Part shown: in pieces, positions 36,487 to 47,984 of the stretch
Position numbering within the stretch: position 1 is the stretch's first letter
Layout of the letters: every line of letters starts with the position of its first letter
Assembly (NCBI GenBank): GCA_947650285.1
Contig: CANTFL010000980.1
Location: 1-64,000, forward strand
Reading direction: 5' to 3'
From: Hyaloperonospora brassicae
Taxonomy: Eukaryota > Oomycota > Peronosporomycetes > Peronosporales > Peronosporaceae
DNA: 64,000 bases
Translations under genes and position numbers: made by a program
The notes under the pieces: generated by a model
Told to the model about the DNA's origin: nothing
The model's database searches: none
The model's input: the letters and a program-made list of their open reading frames with translations, nothing else

Positions 36487-36556
36487 GCGGGTGAGCCCGT
36501 AGCAAAAGTGGGGTGAGCCCCTAGCAAAAGTGGGGTGAGCCCCCAGCAAAAGTGGC
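36487..36556 (+). repeat. Right terminal inverted repeat with three tandem units
   Basis: Three units of GGTGAGCCC(C/G)(T/C)AGCAAAAGTGG run from 36,489 to 36,556. The innermost unit pairs best with the left TIR. The tandem structure is absent or reduced on the left. Confidence 0.8.
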
Positions 36557-36808
36557 CATCAATCAATGAGTAGACCCTTGGCCTTACTGCAACACTATCA
36601 CTGAGCTTAGTGATATTGTAGTGGTAATATTAGGCTCAATATTCTCGATTATCATAATGTCACAAATTATAATATAATATGTAACAGGCCCACCCCCGTC
36701 CATTCAGGGCGCTCTTTTTCTCAAGAAAGCGGACGCGCGACTCGGGCTTGTTGGCACCTTAACATTTGCTCCCTCCCTCGCTCGAGACTGACAACGGCAT
36801 CTCCAGCG

Positions 36809-38380
36809 ATGCGCCTCCACACGTTCACGCTCGTCGTGTTCACTGCGGTTCTAGCACACAGCGCGAACCCTGCGAAGGCGTCCAACTCGACGACGACGGA
36901 AGGTGCTCCCTCAGCAAGTCTTCGTTCCTCTGACGCGTGCTGCGATGACATCCCTGTTGTGCAGGGGCCGGGTCCACACGAGACTACGGCGGGTGAAGCG
37001 AGGATGCTAGAACCATGGGTTGCAGCAATCAGCAGCGTAGTTGCTCGTTTCGTGGAACAGGTGCATATGCAATATCCGGAGAAGCTCGCGGTCGAGAACT
37101 TTCCTGTGCACGTGTTGCGAGAATTCGATGAGAGTGCTATCAGACACCTTTTTCGTTTAGAATCGGCACACATGACAACACAGCAGCTGGTGGAACACGC
37201 TCAAACTGTTGGTCGCTTGCCTCAAAACAAACCCGCAGATGGACTCAGACTGATCGCAGAGGCTCGCCAAGTATTTCTTGCACATGAGGCGAAAATGGGA
37301 GCAAAGGTTCACCAAGATTTTTTTGCACGTCAGGCGGAAATGGGAGTGGAGACTCCCCAATATTTTCTTTCACTCCAGGCGGAAATGGGAGTAGAGACTC
37401 CCCAACATTTTCTTGCAGACCAGGCGCAAACATTAGTAAAGGCTCACGGAATGATTCTCAAACACCAGGAGATAATGATAGCAGATACTCGCCAAGATTT
37501 TCTTGCACACCTGGAGGAAATGACGGCTGAGGCTCGCCGTTCTTTTCTTGGAATCCAGGTGGATTTGACAGCAGAGGCTCACAAATATGTTCGTGCACAC
37601 GTGGCGAAAACGACGGCTCAGGCTCGCGATTTTTTTCTTGCAAACCAGGCGGAAATGACTGCAGAGACTCGCGATTCTTTTCTTGCACACCAGGCGGAAC
37701 TGACAGCTAAGGCTACCCAGTCTTTTCTTGCAAACCAGGCGAGAATGACAGCAGAGGCTCACCAGTTTTTTCTTGCAAACCAGGCGGAATTGACAGCTAA
37801 GGCTACCCAGTCTTTTCTTGCAAACCAGGCGAGAATGACAGCTGAGGCGATAATGCGACATGAGATGGATCCCAGTGCGTATTTCGACATCAAGCTCCAG
37901 GAAGCCGGGGTCAATCCAGCTAAGCAAGGAATGCCCGGTCGCGAGGGAAGTCATGTTGCATCCCTGGACCTTGGCAGTCTGGACAAGTACATGAAGGAAT
38001 ACGACGAGCTCCATGGCAGCAACGAACTTACGTTGCTGAAAGTGATGTCAAGGTGCATTAGGGACGATGCCAAACTTAAATCTACCCTGTCGACACTGAA
38101 TCGCAACAGGAATAACAAAAAATATGTGAGGCGTGTGGTACAGGAGATGAGTGCGGACTGGATGACACTTGAAGAGGCTGCTGTCAACTTCGGAATCCCA
38201 CTAGAAAAGACAGGAGTCTTAGACGCCGAAAACGTGGACCTGTTCATCCTGTTCGTCGGTATGCTCGCTCGAGATCATAAAGATCAACATTCAATCATCG
38301 CCAAGCAGCTCACGGAGATGTTTGGGGTTCGCCAGGCTGCATCACTGGTGCAAAGAATGGATTATTGTTGGAGATGTTAA
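36809..38380 (+). CDS. Secreted RxLR-like protein with 15-residue helical repeats, C-terminus frameshifted
   Basis: 523 residues from the ATG at 36,809. Residues of about 1-25 are a good signal peptide (LVVFTAVLAHSANPAKA). Residues 36-41 read SASLRS, a degenerate RxLR (xxLR). GEAR at about 62-65 is a possible degenerate EER. Residues of about 156-350 contain about thirteen 15-residue repeats of FLANQAEMTAEARQS type, predicted amphipathic helix. The C-terminal region (LDKYMKEYDELH, LFILFVGMLAR) resembles helical WY-type effector modules. The frame stops at 38,380. The next frame stays open to 38,627 with a helical, lysine-rich reading, so a one-base shift near 38,355-38,375 may have cut the protein. 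Oomycete RxLR proteins act inside host cells; that role here is inference. It lies alone in repeat-rich DNA. Confidence 0.72.
   Translation: MRLHTFTLVVFTAVLAHSANPAKASNSTTTEGAPSASLRSSDACCDDIPVVQGPGPHETTAGEARMLEPWVAAISSVVARFVEQVHMQYPEKLAVENFPVHVLREFDESAIRHLFRLESAHMTTQQLVEHAQTVGRLPQNKPADGLRLIAEARQVFLAHEAKMGAKVHQDFFARQAEMGVETPQYFLSLQAEMGVETPQHFLADQAQTLVKAHGMILKHQEIMIADTRQDFLAHLEEMTAEARRSFLGIQVDLTAEAHKYVRAHVAKTTAQARDFFLANQAEMTAETRDSFLAHQAELTAKATQSFLANQARMTAEAHQFFLANQAELTAKATQSFLANQARMTAEAIMRHEMDPSAYFDIKLQEAGVNPAKQGMPGREGSHVASLDLGSLDKYMKEYDELHGSNELTLLKVMSRCIRDDAKLKSTLSTLNRNRNNKKYVRRVVQEMSADWMTLEEAAVNFGIPLEKTGVLDAENVDLFILFVGMLARDHKDQHSIIAKQLTEMFGVRQAASLVQRMDYCWRC
37274..37858 (+). repeat. 45-bp in-frame tandem repeats in the secreted gene
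   Basis: About thirteen imperfect 45-bp units, each encoding 15 residues. The core is TTTTCTTGCAAACCAGGCGG. The last four units alternate in pairs (FLANQAELTAKATQS and FLANQARMTAEA), which suggests recent duplication of a 90-bp block. Confidence 0.88.
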
Positions 38381-38627
38381 AAAAGAATCTGATGGTAAAG
38401 CTGCATCAACCTTGAAGAAGAAAGGTACCACTCCTGGTATGCTGCACGACGCGATTAAGAATGCAAGAAAGGAAAAAGAAGGAAGACCTGGGAGACCTGG
38501 AAATGGTGGTGAGGTGTTCGAGACACAGTGGGAGGATACGCTTCTGGACAACTATCGTGAGTATCATAAAGCTTCTAGGGACCAAAAAAGAAAACGGGCA
38601 AGCGACACGAGCGCTGGTCCTTCGTGA
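38381..38627 (+). pseudogene. Out-of-frame continuation of the secreted gene
   Basis: A frame open from 38,322 to 38,627 shifts from the main frame by one base near 38,355-38,380. It contains TTPGMLHDAIKNARKEKEG and YREYHKASRDQKRKR, and it has the coding-like, charged composition of a protein C-terminus. It has no start of its own. This is either the lost C-terminal end or the product of a short unrecognised intron. I do not write out a joined product. Confidence 0.5.
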
Positions 38628-38639
38628 CTCCATCCGTCG

Positions 38640-40260
38640 CTAGCAGCCGCCTGCAGGCAACCGATAACAATACATGCCATTTGTGAAACAGACCTGTGTT
38701 GTCCTAATTTTAATCGATGCAGATAGGTCAAATGGTGCTTGCAACCTCGTGGGCACTTTCGTAGCGTCTGCACACGTCCAGCGACGTCACCGATAGCAGT
38801 GTGAACATCCGACGTGCGCTATCGCGCCACGAGTATGAAGGGCAGGTACAATCACTCGCCAGGGCAGCGCACGTATCGCGTTTGCACGACTCGGCTTCTT
38901 CTCACCAAACAGCGCACGTAACGACGTGCTCAAGTGTTGGCTTACGGACCACAAATGCGGCTATGAAACCAGGATAGCAACATACAGGCACCAGCGCTAT
39001 CGCACCAGGTACACTCTCTCCATGATCCTGATTGCTATTCAGGCAGCCAGACAACAAGGGTGCTGTGTTATCGACATGGAAACCCGTTCGTCCGTCTAGC
39101 ATAACCTTGCATCAGATGAGATCTGCCCTGACTTTCGTAGCAATCATCCCTCAAGCTTCCGTAGATGTAGCAGCCACATCGTGCGTCTTCCATAGACTTA
39201 CAGCCAGACTACCGCTTCAAATGCGGCTATGAGCACTACACTCGGAAACAATACAAGAGCTGAAGTTTGGCCCACCAACATGACGAGCACCTCTTGGACT
39301 ACTCGAACCTGTAGGGCTCCTCGCGTTGCTCTAACCGTGTTGGCACGGTGCAGCCATGTACTCGGATAGGAGCGATGGGAGCCCTCCACGACCGCAGGTG
39401 TCGAGATGAAGGCCACACAAACGCCAAGAAATGGCTCGCTCAGCGCCGGTCGTCTTCCGCTTTGCTTCAAGTTCATCATGGCACCTCCGGGGTGGACCAT
39501 CCACTAGCGTCTGTTCTTTGTCGTGAACTTCAGAAAGTAGTCGCGAGTGCGGTGGTCGTCATCGGTTCCAGAATCGAGAACAGCACCACATCTGCACGAG
39601 AACGACGGAGCCACGCTTTTTATTTCGGCTCGACTGTCAAGAACGGTCACAAACAATGCAGTTTCAACGGAATATCGCGAGATTCACCACGCGATGGACT
39701 CGATCGATTGCAACACGATGTTGCTTCGTATCACGTTCTACCATGACGGCAAACGTGACGCTTCAAGTGTACTTTGCCGCCCACTGCGTTGCTGTTCCCA
39801 TCGGCTTCGTCTACCCAATATTCACACAGAGGAGTCACGTTTGGCTGGACATGTGAGCATGAAATGGAGATCTTGCGTCCTTCGTACGCGATGACCAGCA
39901 TACCATTCAGGCAGAATCTGTAACGAGTCCGAGCTGCAGCCGTTCCTTACAGCTGGCGAGGAAGTGTCTACTATGCTCAAATGAGAGAAGTCCAATGTCA
40001 CCAGCGCACAGCACCGCGCGACAAGAATCTCCACGCGCGTGGCAAGGTAGCAAAAGCTCTCACGGTATACATAAGGAGCATGCATGCACGCGAGCGCATC
40101 GCACAAATGACGCAGCAAGCACGACGGTAGCATCAAAGAGTACACGTTGTCTAGTCGCACGAGATCCCCACATAAGGAACTCTCGACGAATCGACGTGCA
40201 AGGGGTTGCGGCAGCCACGACCCCATAGCTCACTTTTAAAGACATTTGCTCACTTCTTCG
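38640..40260. other. Downstream intergenic, no gene supported
   Basis: Only short overlapping frames occur. No domain is recognised. Confidence 0.4.
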
Positions 40261-40283
40261 CACTGCAGAAGGTCAGCTGATGC

Positions 40284-40325
40284 AACGGGGCACACCCCTT
40301 GCGTGAACTTAACGCAAGGCCTATT
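40284..40325. repeat. Short inverted repeat next to a TIR-like motif
   Basis: ACGGGGCACACCCC at about 40,287-40,300 resembles the TIR unit near 35,040. It is followed directly by a hairpin CTTGCGTGAACTTAACGCAAG (given as CTTGCGT plus its complement ACGCAAG). It could be the end of a related, mostly deleted element. Confidence 0.5.
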
Positions 40326-43300
40326 TATAAGGCTTCATTTTCTCGAGAAAGAGGTGCTAGGGCGAAACTCGCGGTACATGATGTAGCGTAATTCTTCCGG
40401 TGATATCCCATTAAACCACAACTGCGCAGGTCTTTGTACGAATCTAACCGGCGATTGTCCCGACCAAGATAGCCCGTTTCCCGCTTTTAACATTACTCAT
40501 TTTCAACTACCCTTCTTCTTCAATTTGTGAGATAGTCGTGGTGTAAAGCGAGGTTGTGCTATCGACATCTTCTCGTTTGGTGCCTTTTCCTGGCTATGTT
40601 ACTTATCATTTGACTATATTCGTATTCCTTCGTAGTCTGCCGACTACCATGTACCAGCTAATGTCCACGACGATGTCAATCTCGGCGACTCTTCTTTGTT
40701 TTTCGGCTAACCCGGCCTCCTGACGGCTTCTTTACAATCCCGTCAAAGTTTACATAGTGCGCTGATTATGTCTCTAGCGAAGACGTCGCTTCACTCAATA
40801 GTGCTTCATTCACTAGTTGCACAGTCACTGGTTCTTCACTGGCTCATGTGATGTCAGTGGTTGGGCGCTTTCGTTTATAAACAATTTTATCGAGTTATTT
40901 GGCGCTTCTATCTTTGTCATATGCATTCGCCGATGGGTGTGTGGTCATATTGAACTATTGAACAAGTCTATTTTACATCTGGTGATAGCTTACAGCAGCT
41001 TTTCATGCCACTAACGTACCGTCGAAGATTGATCCAAATATTTCGTGATGAGATAACAATTCTGTGTAAATGATTTTCTATACCATCCCTCCTTGTACCG
41101 CACTTGACATTTACCAATTCCACGTCACAGCGTCAGAGTTTACAACTCAGATATCTCTTTCCATGTTTTAGTCCGTCGGCATTTAAATACGCAAATCGTT
41201 GTATTAGAATACACCGAATTTCGGCGAATTGTTCTTCGTGCAATCTTTACAGGGTAACGAGCCCAGCAATGCAAGGTCTAATAAGTGGAGGCAGATTGAG
41301 GATCGAGCGAAGCAAGAAAATAGGACTTCCTTATTTTTTGGAATGGGGAAGATATAAGGATTCTGCAAGCGCCTGATGATTGCAGTCTTCGAAGCTAAAA
41401 AGCTGGACGCAATTGCAAGAGGTAAACCTGATCGCTCATCTCTGCAGACCGAAGATATAACGGTTAAGATAAGCATCAGGATAAGCTGAAGCGACGGATA
41501 CTGAGCTCGCTGTCGACTTTTATGGCGCCACAGGTTTCGACTAAGGTTGCCGGCACAAAGGGAGTATTACTTTTGTGTCTCGACTTACCGATCACTCATT
41601 TCGTTAATGCATTGGCCCATATCAACTGATGATCTTTTCGTTTACTGCAATGTATGTTTGTTACATTCGAGATGATTGTTGTTTACACACCACTCGCAAA
41701 AAATAAGTGCGTTGGTATTTATCTCAATAATCAGATCATTTCCAACGTCACTCGCTCGTCTCGGACGTGTATTGGGAATCGATAAGCTTATAAATCGACT
41801 TTCACTTTTTTCTTATTCCTTTGTTTCAACGTATAAAGACAGTAGTCTTTGATCCGAGACAAACATGTTTAGCAAAGAGGACAAGGTATATGCTTTAGCT
41901 TTTAATGAACGTAATGTGGTGGTGTAGATTCTATTCACACGATTGAATGATAAACGAATTGCAAGACTTTGTACTGTATATACACGCCATCTTTAAGACT
42001 AAGGGAGTTGACCGTGGCTAAAACCAGTGAGAACATGTGATCCTTTTTTCCGCGCGATCCAACACATTATAATGCATGCATTTAGTATATTAATGCAACT
42101 TTCATTCGATACTTTTCGATACTCACCTTTGCGATCGCGCAAAGTTGCCAGGCGTATTTAGCGCAAAAGTTGTTATGCTCGTGCGACTATCAATAGATGG
42201 TTCTCGGTGGACAGCGTCATTTCTCTTTTTCCCAAGACCTTCTTTTGATATATCGTGGCAAGGATACGCTAGATTCTCCTCCATGCTCTTTTTATCTCTT
42301 TCACATCAGATTTTATACCCTAATAATAATATCCCTCTTCGGGTAAAAGTTGATGTACTTGTCTGCTGAAGCATGCATTCGAACTTGTTTCGTTCGGTGG
42401 AGGAGCTATCTTTTTCGGTACAGCGCGCAGCGAATCGATCCCATAAAGCTACGGCGCACGGACATGTGCAAAACAATGACCCATGGTTCTCACGCGTCTG
42501 TGGCATGCTTACAACGTTCGACAATTTTTGTCCTAGTTTTGCTTAGAATAAGATAAGCTAATTTTGCTAAGCGTGACCCGAGATTCTGTCCAAACTTGAT
42601 GCTTGGAATCGTTATTACTATGGTTCTACACTCTTCTTGAAGTTTACACGAGCGCAGCGCGTTGTCAATCGTTGAATGTAGCCTTTGCGTTAATGTAGCT
42701 ACCTAATGCTAGCAGTGTTATGCAAATACGTTCTTGCAAAACGAATTGTATACCGAAGACCATTGCAAAGGACCTATTTGGTGTTTCACACGGAACTGAC
42801 CGCATAAACGGTGAAGGTGTGAGTAAGACTCAAGCACAAGACCCAGTTATGAAGGTCTAGACACACTTTCAGCGTTTGTGGTAGAAAACATGTCAATCTG
42901 CGGTAATAAACCCTTGTAAAATCAGTGCAGATCATCAATACTTTGAAGTACAGTCACGAATTGTGAAGGTCCCCGCGCGCTTTTCTTTGGGTCAATTTTC
43001 GATGATTTCGAGGCTATCACTCTAGTAATATGTTGCCTCAAATTTTGAAGCTTACCGGACTACCAGTAGCGCGCTCGTGTTCATTTTTCTTTCATGGTAA
43101 TCAAGCGATGATCTCAGAAAGGATATCGATAACCCGCCTAATTTTTCAGTACATTGGGGTCCAGATTGAGACGTCGTTCGAGTCAATTTCAATATCACTT
43201 CCGACGTAGTCGTGCGCATGATTTTTAGTGCTTCAGAAGCACAGTTTCTTGTCCTGGTGCAAGTGCTACTCGACAGCATTTTGTCGCTGTGATCGCGTAT

Positions 43301-44160
43301 CCATGGGTTCGCACACCATTTGATGACAAAAAAATTGTGTTGCAACTTTCGGCATGTCATCAGTGCCCATCGGCCGTTTTAAAAATAGACCGTCATCTGG
43401 ATGGATGGACTGTCACTCATTCTAACCAGCTGGTGACCCGGCAATTTAGTCTTTCGACCTTTTGTCTTACCATGTGGTGAAACAGTATATGTTCTCATTT
43501 TTTGGCGCCAGCCATCCCAAGCTCTTGAATCATCTTATGACCCAGTAAAAGTCTCCTTATAGGTGATTCATGCTGCGAAGCGTGAAAAAAGTCACATATG
43601 CTGCGATTCTTCCAAAATCACCACGGCATATATATACATGCAATGTTGAAGTGAATCCAGTAATCGCACAATTAATTCTGTGTGATCTGAACGCTACTAC
43701 AACGCTAGAAAGTACCTTTCCATCTGAGGCATAGGATTAACAAGGGAGCCCTAATTTGACTTTGTAAGGCTGCTTCCCATATTCATTGCTTTGCGTACAT
43801 GAAGTGCTTGTGTATATTTTGCAGCTTCTGCTTCGCCCTTTGTGGTCATTCAAATACGGTTGCGGTCAATAATTTTGAGGAAAGCAAGATAGTGTTAATA
43901 ATCGTAGCTCAATTTGACATTGAAATTGTGACTCACGAATCAGGGAGAATCGATGCTGTATAAGTCGAACCCGGAAGCCCTGGTAATCCGCAAATCAAAA
44001 AAGGGTGATTTTATGCTATCCGAACCGTCTCTGATAATGCTTGAAGACGAGGGTGCTATTAAAGTGCACGGCCTGTCTTCTTCATACTAGCATGAACAAA
44101 CTATCTTAGAGTGATCAGTTGTGGTATAGTAGTTAGTCAAATCTGTTCTTTCAAAGTCTC
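40326..44160. other. AT-rich DNA without recognisable genes
   Basis: The base composition is visibly AT-rich compared with the gene islands. Open frames are all short and none carries a domain. It is presumably old transposon sequence. Confidence 0.5.
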
Positions 44161-44164
44161 AACG

Positions 44165-44700
44165 TACATTCACAACAATCGCCGAGTCAAGTCGGCGACA
44201 CGGGCTGGTACGCTTGGATAAATGTCTACGCTTTTCGCCCCTTCGGATTCAGTTGTGGCGTTCGCCTAACTGGTTCCTTACAACCAATCATCCAGAAGTA
44301 TGCTTGAGCTTGGCAGCTTCTAAACCTCTCTCTCTTCCTGTGACTTCACACCTACGGGTGAAGGCCAACGCAGTACGCGCTTTTACAGTTCACCGAGTGC
44401 AGTGTACGCCCGACTAGAAGAATTACGGTGCCCTCGACTGAGGCCCACCGGCTCGTCACTCAGACAAGTCTTCGGGAAACGGGGCTTTCCCATAAGGGTC
44501 TCCGGCTTGTCGTTGACGAGACTCACAACGGTCCCTTTGCTGAGGTTTACCGGATCGTTGACGACGAGACTACTTCTTTCGCTAGTAGCGAGCGCTGTCC
44601 AACCCGGGCCTTCCTTAACTCTTGGCGCTACCGGTCGGTACCTCAACAAGCTATGCCTCTCGAGTTTCGGCGGCAGGCACAATCTAGTCCAAGCAGGGAC
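44165..44700 (+). repeat. Dispersed repeat, copy 2
   Basis: In the same order and orientation as the blocks at 34,380-34,920. Overlapping open frames (44,214-44,417, 44,402-44,752) do not resemble known proteins. Confidence 0.65.
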
Positions 44701-44903
44701 TTACCTTAAGTGTACGCGTGTCTTGGACTTAGAATATTCTGCACTGTATTAACTGATCTCTTTTACTATGTCACAGAGCTAGTTTGAATGGATCTCTTTC
44801 CTTCCCTAGTTCCTGTACAAATAAAGTGATGAATCTGTCGTTCGATCTTCTCGCATCTGCACTGTAAACAGAGTTCGACTAAACTTGAGTCAATGACACT
44901 TCG

Positions 44904-44948
44904 GTCGCCGGTGCTCGAGTCGCCGACACTTGAGTCGCCGGCTCTGGT
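44904..44948 (+). repeat. 15-bp tandem repeat, three copies
   Basis: GTCGCCGGTGCTCGA, GTCGCCGACACTTGA and GTCGCCGGCTCTGGT follow each other. They lie 200 bp downstream of the dispersed repeat copy 2. Confidence 0.8.
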
Positions 44949-44999
44949 TCTCTTACCCCCACACTGATAACGAGAGGTTAAAATTCTCTACACCACACA

Positions 45000-47980
45000 T
45001 TCCTTACGAATTTTGGATCATATTGGGAGCAATGTAAAATGGTCACGTCGACGACAAAGCTGGCAATCGTACCGGTGCGTGTAAGCCGCTTGATTTCAAT
45101 GAAGTGCACATCAGAATCCAAGAAGCTAAAGGTTATTATGCATGAATTATTGGTCCAATGTGTCGTAGAACACCTATAAATTATGATAAAATACATATTT
45201 GGTGTGTCACTGCCACGTACTCTTACTTTATCGCTGTTGTCAGATAAGCTTACAACTTTAACATTTGATCATTCTTCGCTTTTGGACAAGATCTGTTGCA
45301 CTGATAAAAGAAGTAGTTAGACCTACAACTGCTTTATCGTTAACGTTGCAAAGACCTTGGACCGTGTTTGTAGTAGATACATCGTTAAAAATACATGGCA
45401 TTGTTGAAGTTCTCTTTCTCATAAGATGTAGAGATACTTGCAGTAAAACAAAGGGATTTACTTCGTCGAGGATTGGTTGGATAAGAGTACGAGTATGAGA
45501 GTTGCTAGTGCTATTATACCGGATGCCCTGGTTTCCTTGACGCGTCACTCTCATTTACAGGCTGGACGCGCGAAAGCAATACTGGCAATTGCATGCGCCC
45601 ACAGAGCACGTGTCTCATTCGCACATTGATTTTTCATGGCGTTCAGGCAAGCTGCGATCTCACTTATATTGATAAACCTGTATTTCTATGTACGTTCCCA
45701 TTCAATGTAGAAGATTTCGTACTTTTGTTCAGCGTCTTTATCACGTGCGGCACGTCGGTCGTACACGCTACTTGCCACCCAACACCACGTTGTCGATTAA
45801 CCATTGCCTTATCCCCAAGGTTGCTGTCTTCTCTTGCTGTCGTTTTGGCTCAGTTCTATCACCTCTTCCAGCTCTTCTTCTTCGTCTCGTTCATCCTCTC
45901 CGCTGTTGTCGATGTCTTCATCGCCTCTCACCTGTGTCGTTTGCGTCGTCCGGTCTCTAGCCTCCGTTCTATCAGTTGATACATCCTGGCCCGTATTCAT
46001 CTCCGTTTCCTGCGTTTTCGTTCGCTGTGACGCTTCTATTCGTGGCGGCGTCAATGACGCTGACTCCGCTCTACTTCTGTCTCTTCACGTACTTCTTCTT
46101 TCGCGTTGCCGTCAGTAGACCCAGTCGGTCCTTCGCCTTCTTGTCCCGTTTCACGAACAGCAACCTTTCCTCCATTCCGCTCGTATCTGCTTCGCTTTTC
46201 TTCTTTTCGCTAAGCACTCACGGATTATCGCCACCATCTCCACATCAGTCAAGACCACGAGTGTTGCTATATCTCGGTCTCCTGTGCGGTCGCGTGCTCG
46301 TCCCGCCTAGGCTCCGACGGTGGCTTGTCGCTTGGGCAATTAACATGTCTATGGTATATAAGCCTCCAGTCTGGCACCTCGCCACGGTAGCTCTTTCGTC
46401 CCCGTACCTGTCACGGATTATCTTGTCAACCAATGAACCCGGTATTCTGCTTTGTGTCCTTGTCTGACATCCTTCTGATATAGCTAGCTGGACGCCGCAA
46501 ACTTTCTGATGGTTAGCCTCGACTTCGCGGCAGTCTTACCATGTTTTGATGGATCCTTTTCATCCACCTAACTCTGGCCTTTCCGGGTTTCTTCTTCTCG
46601 GTACAAACCGTCCTTCGTAACCTTTTTTGGATGCTCTGATTCGGTTCCTTCCACAGTCTTCTACTTCTAAGTCGCACAATAAAGTAATACGCATCATGAT
46701 AGCAGACGCATTCTTGTAGAAATCGTTTTTCATACTATCTTGTCCAGACACTTTTTGCCAATTTAGGCATCGAACAACTGAGGGAGACTTAGCTATCGTA
46801 ACCGGTCGTAGGACTCGGTAGGTGTGGACGTAAGTACTATGTGTCCTCCGGAATCGTCACTTATTCTTGTATTGTTTCCGGTAGCTTTTCCCTCGCTGCT
46901 GACTGATCAATTACTCGTGCAATTGGTGCCCATTCAGACGCAAAAATTTCTGCAATTGAACTACATCTTTACCAGACATAAGCTTCCCATGATTACCCCC
47001 CTCAATGATGTGACGTGTTGATTACTTTCCCAGTTGACCATAATCTTGTAAGACCAATGAATCGGCGGCGGCGATTATTCTACTTGATCCACGAGGCTAT
47101 TCATAAGATCTTTCTGCAATTCCTCGACGTTGTTAAAAATACACTGCCTACTGTAAGAAGCCGCCTTCTGCTACGATGAATCAAATTAATTACCCATTGA
47201 ATCTGCTGGTTTAGGTTCGTTACCACTTTTATGCATTTTGTACACCGATTGATGTGCTCATCTTTGCCTTAGCAGACGGACTGTAATCCACCCCTGAGGA
47301 ACTTATTTACGTCATCAACTATTTAAAAACGACGTGAGGCTAATTCTTCGTTCGATGATATGATGTACAAGTCGCCGATGATGTCTCGGATGCGACCGCT
47401 ACACTCACACGAACGTTGCGTTACTTGTCACATGAAGAGGAGATCTGGGTATTGGAGTCGTGCAGAGCTATTGGCATCCGTTGCCTATTTCAGTAGATAC
47501 GTAGAAACGGGCAATCCTGCTGGCGAAATCTGTAACGACATGTGTAACGATCCGTCATCTCCGCAGTCTTGTCTTCCTCTGTATGCTTCTGCAAGAGCCT
47601 AGCATTGTTCAACCTCATTTGCGATGAGCAGTTTTCTCCATGCCAATATATCTGGCCGACTGGCCGGTAGTGACCCCATTTGGTCCTGTTATAGGCTTTG
47701 CACGCTATTTGATACGCTTACTAATCGGTAGTACCCAACGATATATTCCTATCCTGAAGACTGCTAAATAGTGTTTCGTGCTCTGCCCGTTCTTTATGAA
47801 TATTTACTAGAATGTTTGTAGAAGTCGTCATGAAATGTGGAAATCGAAACGGAAAGAATACTTTTGGAAGCAGAGCGGAAGAAATGGCTGCGCTTATATC
47901 AAATAGTGTGATTGCAGAAATCAAGGTTACTACGGGTTTTTAAAACTACGCTATAAATATTCCCGTCGATTCGTCACCCA
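45000..47980. other. AT-rich debris, possible copia remnants
   Basis: Minus-strand reading at about 45,258-45,500 (MPCIFNDVSTTNTVQGL) and an acidic stretch at 45,809-46,054 (GEDERDEEEELEEVIEL) vaguely recall the protease and linker regions of copia polyproteins. They are short and broken, so I do not call them genes. Confidence 0.35.
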
Positions 47981-47984
47981 TCCA

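Larger units (their letters stand above)
35025..36557. mobile_element. TIR-bounded DNA element carrying a Myb pseudogene
   Basis: Terminal inverted repeats lie at about 35,031-35,074 and 36,487-36,556. Both contain CACCCCACTTTTGCTACGGGC with C(A/T)CACC variants, and the only consistent difference is A versus T in GGCACACC/GGCTCACC. The right end has three 24-bp units of this motif and the left end about one and a half. TA dinucleotides sit at both inner unit ends, so a TA target site is possible. The only gene inside is a broken Myb. No transposase was found, so the element is either non-autonomous or the Myb protein was its own product. Confidence 0.65.

Noticed and set aside
37433..38014. 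193-codon minus-strand frame with repeats
   Set aside because: Antisense of the 45-bp repeats of the secreted gene; its periodicity comes from the sense strand.
45593..46467. Two Ser/Phe/Leu-rich plus-strand frames (128 and 163 codons)
   Set aside because: Low complexity; no start context or domain. The minus strand looks more like decayed copia linker.
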